Source: Branchiostoma lanceolatum (taxonomy: Eukaryota > Chordata > Leptocardii > Amphioxiformes > Branchiostomatidae). From it: a stretch of DNA of 64,000 nt. The position numbers and the translations under genes were made by a program. Position 1 is the stretch's first letter; the number at the start of each line of letters is the position of its first letter. The DNA lies in contig NC_089736.1 in NCBI RefSeq assembly GCF_035083965.1, positions 15,001 through 79,000 of the forward strand, written 5' to 3'. Below are positions 45,985-55,400 of the stretch, one piece after another. The notes under the pieces are model-generated. The model was not told the DNA's origin and searched no databases. It saw nothing but the letters and a program-made list of their open reading frames with translations.

Positions 45985-46303
45985 TCTCTAGTCGTTGTAC
46001 TCCGCATTTTGTACCCTTTAGGCGTTGTACTCCAGACTTTGTTGTCTTTAGTTGTTGTAATCCGGATTTGTAGTCTTGAGTTGTTGTACTCTGGAGTCTT
46101 TAGTCCTTGCAGTCCGGATGTGTAGTCTTTAGTCGTTGTACTCCGGATTTTGTAGTCTTTAGTCGCTGTACTCCGGATTTAGTAGTCTTAAGTGGTTGTA
46201 CTCCGGATTTGCAGTCTTTTGTCGCTGTAATCCGGATTCTTTAGTCATTGTAATCCGGGGTCTCTAGTCGTTGTAATCCGGAGTCTTTAGTCGTTGTAAT
46301 CCG
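45985..46303 (-). repeat. Minisatellite spanning the TMEM230 stop codon and 3' UTR
   Basis: In minus-strand sense the unit is ATCCGGATTACAACGACTAA plus AGACT-type spacers, ~13 increasingly divergent copies. The first copy is the actual C terminus P-D-Y-N-D-stop; later copies repeat it in the 3' UTR. It is the coding-end analogue of the splice-site repeats. Confidence 0.85.
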
Positions 46304-49300
46304 GGATGTCGTCGAAGGAGTACCCCTTGACGCCCCTCCAGGCGTTGTAGGCGATGAAGACGTGGTAGCCGCCGGGGATGAAGACCAGCAGGCCGAGCAG
46401 AAGGACGGGCCAGGTCCGGTCCGCGTACTGGGGGTCAATGTACACCCCCGCCAGCAGCAAAGCGCCAACCTAAGGGGTAAGATAATATTATCAGCAGGAC
46501 GGGCCAGGTCCGGTCCGCGTACTGGGGGTCGATGTACACCCCCGCCAGCAGCAAAGCGCCAACCTAAGGGGTAAGATAATATTATCAGCAGGACGGGCCA
46601 GGTCCGGTCCGCGTACTGGGGGTCGATGTACACCCCGGACAGCAGCAAAGCGCCAACCTAAAGGGTAAGATAATATTATCAGCAGGACGGGCCAGGTCCG
46701 GTCCGCGTACTGGGGGTCGATGTACACCCCGGACAGCAGCAAAGCGCCAACCTAAAGGGTAAGATAATATTATCAGCAGGACGGGCCAGGTCCGGTCCGC
46801 GTACTGGGGGTCGATATACACCCCCGCCAGCAGCAGCGCGCCAACCTAAAGGGTAAGATAATATTATCAGCAGGACGGGCCAGGTCCGGTCCGCGTACTG
46901 GGGGTCGATGTACACCCCGGCCAGCAGCAAAGCGCCAACCTAAAGGGTAAGATGATATTATCAGCAGGACGGGCCAGCGCGCCAACCTACAGGGTAAGAT
47001 AATATCATGGAAGCTCATCTGTGTTGTAGCAATCATAATACAGTGCTCAACTGTCTTCCAACACTAAGCTATTTACGGATCAAATTGATCCTGAAGAAGG
47101 CGACGGTGGTCGTTGAAAATTTGATCCGTGAAAACATTTGTGTTGGAAGAACGTTTAGCACTGTATTATGTAAGATACTAGTGATATGCAAAACCCAGCA
47201 TCACCCAAAGTGGACGTTTTGCACCTGTTTGGATCACAATGATTTGAAATGCTTTTCCGTGTCCTACCAGGAATACCTAGGACGGGGGTGGGAGGAGTCA
47301 AGGACTTGCGCTCACAGAAAGTAAAATCGGACCCTACATTGTTTATGTATCATTATATTGTTGGATGGCGGCGCTGATACAAGTTTAATTAACTTGAGTG
47401 CGCCGTCATCTTGTCTGTTTTTCTTTATTTCTGTTTTGATAATAAACAAGAGCTTTTAAAAAAAGCTGGCGTTTCGGCTACGTTTATAAGTGTGAATTGT
47501 CTTTTCCCTTTACTTGAAGTAAAATCTGCCAGAGGAAGTCACTCAAGGGCTGTTCAGTCTATAAGAAAAATTGTCATTTTGGGAAATGAGTACTGTTTTA
47601 ATAGAGAAAGGCAGATTGGGGAAAGCAATTTTGAAGTTACGTCACTTAACTTAAGTGCTTTTGAAAAAGCTGGTCTTGGCCTACAACTTGTGCTTATTTG
47701 TAAAATGTATAATAGGCTCATTATAAAAGCTATCAATGTAATTATGTACATGGCACGCAATAAAACATAAAATTTGAAAAAGCACCATTGAATCATCAGC
47801 ACTATGGTAATTAAGTGAAATAGAAGTTCATAACAGCTAAGGTTCTATCTAAAATGACTACCAAATGTCAAACAAATCAACAGCTACCGTATTTCTTCTA
47901 ATAAAGGACGCACCCCAAATAAAGTGCGCACCCCCGATTTGGGCTTCACCGCAACCCCAATCACGCCAGCTGAGATACTTCACAGAAAAACCTTAATAAA
48001 GTGCGCACCCCCCATCTGCCGCTGTCGCTCGGCGCGTCTCCAAGATGTGACCACGCCCCGGTATTCGGCACGCTATGAAGTCCTGGTGTCTTTCTTAATC
48101 GTTCCATTTTCAAGGAATTTTCGGGAAAACATTACCATTATTTGGGGTCAACACTAAACCCTCTACTCCGCTCAAATTTTGAGTAAAACGTTTTGAAGTT
48201 TAAACGTCACGCTGCTGAGAACCTCGCGCCAGGATATCTGACAAACTCCCTTGATATTGAAGGACCAGACGACGATCCGCTTGATTTCTACCGGGCTAGT
48301 CAAAGACAAACGTGTAAAACGCATTTTGAGATAAAAATAAAAGTTCGTCTCTCGGCATTTATGCCGCAAAATACAGCGTTGCATTGACGAAATCATTTCA
48401 TTTTCGATCACCCGCCGCCATATTGTTCAAATCCTGCTGCCCCAAGATGCATTTCGCGTGTTACGTAATCATCATCACATGATCGCATTACGCGTCTCTG
48501 ATTGGTTATTGCTGCAGCTGAAGGCGGGAATATTGCAGACGAAGTGCATCATGGGGCAGCAGAATCGCGGTCTAAGTTTTTTCTTTGTCTGAAATGTTAC
48601 ACATGAAAACGCAATAAAAACGCGGTTTTATCGACTACATAGCAACATTATGGTGAAGAAAATGTAAAACCAAAAGATGTTTTCGGGAAAGCATACATTT
48701 ATTTGCCGATTGATGGTGGCTTTTGCGTAATTTTAGCGATCAATGAACCCGGAAGTGTGCCGAAAGCGGCGTGGGTTTTCGCGTTTTATCCGTCAAAACA
48801 AAAACAAAACTCCCGCTGAAGCGAACTCCCATATGAAAATTCCCATAGTTTTGTGCCGAGGGGCGCCACTTTCCACGTCCGTGTTGTCTGAATGAAGTCG
48901 ATACTGAACAATGGAGCATTTGCTACTGTAACAAAGAATCGCTGTTTTGCAAACAACATCAAGAGCCTCTGTTTACATCGGGGATAGAAGTTTAGTGGCG
49001 AGTGTTTTGCAAGAATCATCTTACCGCGCATAGGAGCCGCTGCACGGTATTTTCCATTACAATGAACAGAAAAATTCGAATGCCGGGTTTGGAATCTATG
49101 AAGTCCTGTTCATAAGACAAAGGCCTTGTATATATTAAATGAATATTTAAAAATAACAAATATAAAATATTTCTTTATTTATTAATGAAAAAAATGATAT
49201 TCATAAATATGATATTGATAGATTAATATAATATCAATATATATTTTTGATATTCAATATCTAAAAAGAAAAAAAAATCCATGCACGGAGACGAACCCGG

Positions 49301-50161
49301 ATCTTCTAGGTCCGAAGTGCTTGGCGTTGCCAGATCGGCCAAGCTGCGGTACGTAACAATTTACTCTGGACGTAATGCTATAACCTCACTATATGGTATC
49401 ATTTATGCCGATTTTTGCTCGTTTTCTTGACGAAATCATTTTTTTTCTTCTGCAATCTTGTGGAATAGATGTAATATGGTCATTTTTCAGGATATCAAAG
49501 TCCGAAACCACAATGCAATGATATTTCCGAACAGTTGTAGCATTTACATGCGGTCGCCGTCCTGTGTCACATGCAAATCTGGCGTGCCTGCCTTTTCCTG
49601 CTCTCTTGCCATATAAGGCAACGGCTATACAAGGATTTGAGAACGTATTGCCATATAAGGTCTTATTGTGTGCGACACAGTGTTGAACCAAGCATGCATG
49701 CTTGAAGGTAAAAGCCAGGACATTGCGTTTCGGTGCGAAAGCACCGAAACGCAAAAAAAAAATTATGTAACCCACCGTCAGTAGCGCCGATCCCAGCAGG
49801 AAGAGCACGGCCGCCAGCCCGATGGCCTTATATGGGACCTTCCGCGGGGGCCGCTCGAACTGCAGGTCTGCGGGGGGAGGGAGGCACGGGTTAGAACAGC
49901 CGCACGAACTGTAGGCCGGGGGAGGGAGACACAGGTAAGAACAGCCGCTCGAAAGGCGTGTTTTTTGGAGGGGGACAGGTTAGAGCTGCAGGACTGTAGT
50001 CCGCCGCAGGGCGGCGCTAATGACTAGTGTCCCGGTACTACAGCCCTACAGTTATACAGCTACATTGTAACTTGTGACGTACCTATGAAGCCGTCATCGT
50101 CCTGCGGCAGGCGGCTGTACCGCGCCCCGGCCGTGTTCGGGCGGGAGTTCCTCATCCTCAT
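46287..50161 (-). CDS. TMEM230: Transmembrane protein 230 homologue
   Basis: Small two-pass membrane protein; vertebrate TMEM230 sits on synaptic, secretory and recycling vesicles. Exons (minus strand): 50161-50083, 49867-49776, 46469-46287, giving 117 aa (human 120). The N terminus has [17 protein letters not shown] (human: KYSRLSSTDDGYIDLQF). TM1 follows [20 protein letters not shown], and TM2 is [20 protein letters not shown]. The C terminus [12 protein letters not shown] matches the family's GYSYDDIPDFDD. Intron phases are 1 then 0. I chose the ATG at 50161; a second in-frame ATG is two codons on. The region 5' of it is a GC-rich minisatellite (50162-50275). The last intron is 3.3 kb and filled with MITEs and a boundary-spanning repeat. 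Confidence 0.93.
46405..47003 (-). repeat. 94-bp minisatellite copying the acceptor of TMEM230 exon 3
   Basis: Six units start at 46405, 46499, 46593, 46687, 46781 and 46875, plus a shortened one at 46969. In minus-strand sense each carries an acceptor TAG|GTTGGCGCTTTGCTGCTG and the codons [24 protein letters not shown]. The unit then falls back into intron (ATAATATTATC). Only the exon-proximal copy continues to L-L-G-L-L-V-F. Confidence 0.95.
47033..47170. mobile_element. 138-bp inverted-repeat element in TMEM230 intron
   Basis: CATAATACAGTGC and GCACTGTATTATG are perfect termini. Pairing continues inward (TCTTCCAACAC / GTGTTGGAAGA, TACGGATCAAATTGATC / AAATTTGATCCGTG). The loop has CCTGAAGAAGGCGAC, a common foldback-MITE motif. 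Confidence 0.7.
47171..48430. other. TMEM230 intron, no gene recognised
   Basis: Nothing coding is recognised. A two-copy ATAAAGTGCGCACCCCC motif lies at 47917-48012. Confidence 0.5.
48428..48565. mobile_element. Small inverted-repeat element
   Basis: CTGCTGCCCCAAGATGCATT at the left and AAGTGCATCATGGGGCAGCA at the right pair over ~22 bp with two mismatches. MITE-like; target duplication unclear. Confidence 0.45.
49281..49351 (-). tRNA. tRNA-Arg(TCG)-like sequence, probably degenerate
   Basis: The minus strand reads ACCGCAGCTTGGCCGATCTG, then CACTTCGGACC (anticodon loop with TCG), then GAAGATCCGGGTTCGTCTCC (B box). This follows the order of tRNA-Arg(TCG), but the anticodon stem and D-arm pair poorly. 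It could be a tRNA pseudogene or a SINE head. Confidence 0.35.
49723..49754. repeat. Perfect 14-bp stem with GAAA loop
   Basis: TTGCGTTTCGGTGC, loop GAAA, GCACCGAAACGCAA, followed on the plus strand by an A tract. It lies in the TMEM230 intron, ~20 bp outside the donor of exon 2. Confidence 0.7.
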
Positions 50162-50275
50162 GGCGGGAGGAGGGGCTCCGGGCGCGGGAGGTGGGGCTCC
50201 GGGCGCGGGAGGTGGGGCTCAGAGAGGCGGGGATCCGGGAGGCGGGACTCCGGGAGGCGGGACTCCGGGAGGCCT
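50162..50275. repeat. GC-rich minisatellite upstream of TMEM230 start
   Basis: Repeated GGGCTCCGGGCGCGGGAGGT and GACTCCGGGAGGCGG units immediately 5' of the TMEM230 start codon, in its presumed 5' UTR. Confidence 0.75.
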
Positions 50276-50388
50276 TCAGCTCGGCTCACGTCTCCGTCTG
50301 GGGACAGACGTGACATAATAATGATGAATTTAAGACTTACATTGATGATGATAATAACAATTTCATTGCAAGTTGTTGTCTGAATTTA

Positions 50389-50492
50389 TTCTCCAAGCAG
50401 GGGCTTCGATCGAGAGGGGTAGTTTTGTCCGGGATTTTTAACGTTCCTCCGGACAAAACTACCCCTCTCGATCGAAGCCCCTGCTTGGAGAA
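50389..50492. mobile_element. 104-bp hairpin flanked by TA (MITE)
   Basis: TA, TTCTCCAAGCAGGGGCTTCG ... GGACAAAACTACCCC and the near-perfect complement back to GGAGAA, TA. The arms are ~49 bp. Confidence 0.85.
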
Positions 50493-50966
50493 TAGTCTGA
50501 AGGGTAATTGCGAGTAACAGAACAAAACAGTGAATAAAGGATAGCACATGTATAACACAAGACTATTCAAATACTGAGGCATGACATTAGCGTCTGTTTT
50601 CCCTGTGTTTTCTATGCAGTTTACGGCATATTTTCGCTCATTTTGCAGCTGCGATCTACAGTATGGTCGCTAACGTTTTGGGAAACTGGCGAATATCGGA
50701 TATTATCAAGATAATCGATTGGGCGTGGCCTCATATGATTAAAAAGATATCGTGTTTTTTGCGAGATGATGACACCTGTCTCCATTCCCATCATGCAGTT
50801 CCCCCCTTCGCCTGCCCTCCCACCGGATCTCCTGTTTCCAAAGCAAACCAACCGACAACGCGATATTCTATTTTCAGCGCTGGTAACATAGATATATGGT
50901 GAAGACATTTCATTATGTGTCAGGGTTGGCAACATATCAATATATGGTGAAGACATCTTATTATTT

Positions 50967-51138
50967 ACAGAGAAATTCAAACTCTACAACTGGATAAAAA
51001 TTCGGAGATTTATTTCCGGACGTTTCGAGTGACATCCATCACTCTTCTTCAGCGTCACTAGAGTGATGGATGTCACTCGAAACGTCCGGAAATAAATCTC
51101 CGAATTTTTATCCAGTTGTAGAGTTTGAATTTCTCTGT
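50967..51138. mobile_element. 172-bp foldback flanked by TA (MITE)
   Basis: The ends CAGAGAAATTCAAACTCTAC and GTAGAGTTTGAATTTCTCTG sit inside TA dinucleotides. The arms of ~75 bp pair perfectly by eye, around CTTCTTCAGCGTCACTAG. Near-perfect arms suggest recent origin. Confidence 0.85.
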
Positions 51139-51866
51139 ATATATTGTTTACCTGGATGTCTAACCTTCACAAACACATCTTATTATTTTTCAGCGTTGGT
51201 AATATATCCTTATATGGTGAACACATTTGATTATGACAAGAGCCCGCTAGGGGGCCCGAAATTTCGGCACATCTTACTGAAGCCACGATCAGCAAAGAAG
51301 TGAAAGTTGTTAAAAGCCGTTAAATTGTTTGTTGCTCACTTTAGAGTTATTCCCAAGCAAACCAGAAAGCTAATGACACCGGTCTGTTTTCTGTGCCTCA
51401 TGTTCAACAATAAACAAAGAAAACGGACCGCATTGGGTGGAGGGTCAGTCGCGCGGTCAAAGGTCAACACCAACGAAATAAAGTGACAAAGAACAGTTAT
51501 GTCAAATGATTGATTTAAACATCAACGCCTATAAAAAGCACTGCACATAAACTGACAGCAGAGAACCCAACAACCCCCGCACACGGAATGATTGTTTACA
51601 ATCGCCGCAGGGGGAGTGTGGTAAAGGTGTACTTGCTTTTATCATCATTGAATTGAACAGAAAACATAACAATTCACCACGTTGTATTATTACAGCCAGT
51701 AAGTACCCCTCTGAGTAATGATGCTACAAGGATCGCTTCCTTTCACGGCGATGCATTCACTACACAAAGAGCAAAAAGCCGAGGGAACTCGTCAATGAGA
51801 AGTAAAGGTCAAAGGTTATCGGTTGCTTCATGACGCTAATTTAGAACGCACACGTCTACAAACGCC
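51139..51866. other. Intergenic stretch between TMEM230 and the interrupted ORF
   Basis: Nothing recognised beyond short AT-rich text. It may contain the promoter of the frame starting at 51867. Confidence 0.4.
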
Positions 51867-51957
51867 ATGGTCGATTCAATAGAGCCGAGAAAGTCCAATC
51901 CGACGCCTTACGCTATGGAGCTGCCAGCATTATTTGTGTGTGGACGTGTGTGTTCCC
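51867..51957 (+). pseudogene. 5' part of an unknown ORF interrupted by the transposon
   Basis: From the ATG at 51867 the frame reads MVDSIEPRKSNPTPYAMELP and on to C-G-R-V-C-S, ending at the insertion point. If one copy of the target duplication is removed, reading continues in the same frame at 63867 without a stop to the window end. The gene is not recognised. It could be the first exon of a host gene, making this a disrupted allele, but an open frame of ~75 codons alone is weak proof. Confidence 0.4.
51949..51957 (+). repeat. Target site duplication, left copy
   Basis: TGTGTTCCC directly before the left terminal TAGCCG; identical to 63858-63866. Confidence 0.9.
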
Positions 51958-52337
51958 TAGCCGTGGCGACTAACGAAGGGAGTTTTTGCTTGATATTACA
52001 TATACTATCCCTTCTTAGTCGTGGGGCAGTGCAAAGTTTGACTTCTAGTATAGTGACGCCGGCCTTCAAACTTGCACGCCGGGCCCGATTCTTGTTCTCC
52101 CTGAACTCCTAACACCCTTACCTGCGACACCGGTCACTAAAACGACGCCGGAAACCCCATGTTAAGCCACAGCGCGACCAAACACGGCACAAGTCAACTG
52201 AATCCATACCGGGCCGCCATCTTCCTTCCTTCCCTGTGACGACACGACAGCAGTGCGCGTGCGCGAACCTGGGTCTGACCCCGCCCCGACCTCCAGTTCG
52301 AGTTTGGATAAACATAGCAGCTGATTCGCGCACCGCG
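51958..52337 (+). repeat. Left 380-bp terminal inverted repeat
   Basis: Begins TAGCCGTGGCGACTAACGAA and ends CGCGCACCGCG. It is the exact reverse complement of 63478-63857 by visual comparison. It contains a YY1-like AAGATGGCGGC on the minus strand (52213-52223) and a donor-like CAG|GTAAGG reading outward. Confidence 0.95.
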
Positions 52338-52455
52338 GGTTCAATAACATGTAGAAAGGAGTAGAGCACACCTGATTCAGTATAATCATCAGTTATGTAG
52401 GAGTTTTGTCCAGTTTATAAGGTAAATTTGTAGAGTTTGATGTTTTATTTACATC

Positions 52456-55400
52456 ATGGAGGAGTGCTGCCAGTGTGGAACATCTTTCACAAAGACTTCT
52501 AAGGGATATAACAGGAAAAGACTTTCTACAGTCACCACACCTAGATCCTATAAATCTGCATTTTCTGCTACAACACCAAATCAGAACTCGTTTGTCTGTT
52601 TGACATGTATAAAACTGCTCAGGGCCAAAAAAGGACTGAAAAAATCTGGTAAGAGGTCCTGGGAGGCCCGTCAGACTCCATCCAAAAGCCCTGGACCAAG
52701 GAAAAGGAAGAGAGTTTTACCACCAACCACTGGCATGACAACAAATGCAATCAGTTGCATCCAGAAAAAGAGCTTTCTTAAAGCCTTTCGCATTTTGCTT
52801 CATCATCCAGCTGCTAAACAGCACCTCGTGAAAGCATGCGGAGAAGCCGTGATGGAGGAGGTAAGCTTATTTGAATAAATGGCCTTCAATGGGAAAAAAA
52901 TCATCTCTTAAATGTCATTGTTTCATCAATTGCATTTACCCGTTACTCCCTTGACACATGCCACCTGTAACGATTAGGGATGAACTCATTGTTTTAGTAA
53001 TAAGTATACATTATAATAGGTCTTATCTACGCCTTCTCGATTCTATTATAAATAATGGACTCTTGGGTAACTCTTGGGCAATTCTGTAGTGTGACTGATA
53101 ATCTGGTTGGGATGTCTATTTGCAGATATACTGTAGTCTGTTTTATGTTAATAAACAACATTCCACATTATAGAGGAAGAAGCTCATCAAGGATAAAGAG
53201 GGCCCACTAAGGAGAGACGTGACTGTCGACAGTATCCAGGGATTCACATGGGAAGACACTATGAAGTGGGCAAAGAATGAAGCACCCGTAATGATGGGAT
53301 TATTGAGGGCAATGTTCCCAAGGCAAGTACTGGACAGCATTTAGGACAGTCTGTTATCTCTCATATAACTTACATAATGACCATGAATACTTTTTCCCTA
53401 AAAAAGAGGCTAATGCTTTTTGTTTTGCAGTTTCATCAATTTCAGACTACTAATTTCAGACCTGATAAGCATCTAAATTGCTTGTTGATGAATTGTAAGT
53501 CATTAGGCTACATTATCATGATAGCAATTGGTAATTGCCCTGCAGAATTGGCAGGTACATTACTTTACATCAGACCATGTTACCTTATGTATGGCAAGTA
53601 ATATTTTGGAAACATGGTCAATTTATTGAGCAGAATGCCTTAAGCCTGCTCAATAGATTGACATTGTTTCCAATATATTACTTGCCATACATCATTTACA
53701 TATACATAATGCACATCAACATAATGTGTTATCTGTCATCTAACAACCAGCTCGCAAGATCAAGCTACAGTAGACAGCAGGATGGGGATGATGCTCTCTA
53801 TGGCGCTGTACAGTAACAAGCAGGTCAAGTTTGTCCAGGCTGGTCTGAGTGTGCAGCTGTGGAGGCAGGGGTGTCCCCAGAAGATTTTCACCACCCTCAA
53901 TGCCCTTGGGATCTCCCAGTCACTGAAGTCTGCACGTGGGCAGGTGGACCGACTGCGGTTGGGGCATGACAAACAGCTGAAGGTCTGGAAAGAGGATGTA
54001 GAGGTAGATATCACCATCATTTGAGGCTTTTAATTGTCCTGACAGATGAACTTGAATTTTTAAAGACTTTGATATGTGTTAGAGTTCTGCTAATTATACA
54101 AAAAGTCGAAAAAAAGACACTCAAGATATTCATGCAGACCTATCCTTGTGGTTAAAGATATGACCCAATGTTGTGCCCTTGTAAAGGAGTCCAGCCTTCT
54201 TAGCTTTAGTGTGCTACCCAATCTCTGCTCCTCGCCCAAAGCTTCTTCCTCCAGGCTAATGATGACTTGCACCAGATTACATGTACTTAAAAACCATGTT
54301 TATACTTGGACATTTCAGAACAAGAGAGTGCGCAGAAGACTGCTGTTTGAGCAGGACATTGATGACCAGGGACGATGCTACTCACTTACATGGGACAATG
54401 TGCAGGTATACAGAAGTACAATATCTTAGGGTCATAAAATCAGCTATGAAAACATACAAATGCCACTTAGGTCTGAATTTAAGTCTACTAGACAGTATCA
54501 TTCAACAGTTAAGGTGATTATGTTTAGGGGAAACATGTATGGGAACATATGTGTTCAATGTAATAAGATATGGTTATAATTTTGTGTCATTAGTTCTTGA
54601 TAGGAATTTAAAATGAGGAAAAGACGACCAATATATGAACTCTTCATCTATCTCCTCCTATTTCCAGATGGACGTTCACACCAAGCACCAATCGGGAACA
54701 GCTCAAAACAAGTTCCTCCTGTGGGCACTTTGTTTTGCTCATTTGAACAAGGTGCCATTCCCCCTGGCTGACAGGACAGAGAGGATTGCGGCAGTAGATG
54801 TTGATCCGTTTGCAGTTCTACCTTCCCCAGAGGTAATTGGCTCCTAGATCCTAGACAATGCTCATGGTTGAGTTTTCATACTTAAAATTCACATGATGGA
54901 AAATTGATGTCTATGGATTTCGCACCATGGGAGCCACTTGCTGGAATGGAAAAGTGGAATTCTTGTACCAGAAGTGTAAACTTTGTAGCCACAGTGGGAT
55001 CTTATCCCTGTGTGCAGACTGCATCTGTGCACAGCTATTTAAGTATAGAGTTAACATGTGGGGTTCATTCTACTGTAACAGTTCAATCCATAACCTTTAT
55101 CACTGGAAATACCCTCTTAGAGGCCTTAGCCGTTCTTCTTTTCAACATGGGTGTTCCCATATCATCATGCATTATTTCATGAAATGATTACTGATGGCAT
55201 AAGGTGGTAAGGTAGGTAAACCACATGTTAAGTTTGTAGTTTATGTACATGTCACTACGAACAGTCCAGTTCCCATTTTAATGTTGCTTACATCTGAAAG
55301 CTTACATTTACCATTTGCATAGGTGTACCACTCAATAAGGGGCAGGATGGTCAACATCGTGGCCAGGATCATCACGGACAACATTCCCCCACTGCAGTGC

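Larger units (their letters stand above)
39917..46286. other. Gene-free region: ALK4/5/7 3' sequence and repeats
   Basis: I recognise no coding sequence over ~6.4 kb. The first part is presumably ALK4/5/7 3' UTR, but I found no strong AATAAA to close it. The rest contains the repeats listed separately and, at the right edge, the TMEM230 3' region. Confidence 0.5.

Noticed and set aside
46241..47036. Series of ~80-135 codon minus-strand frames with [16 protein letters not shown]
   Set aside because: Repeated decoy copies of TMEM230 exon 3; the 94-bp unit shifts frame each time. Only the exon-proximal copy belongs to the gene.
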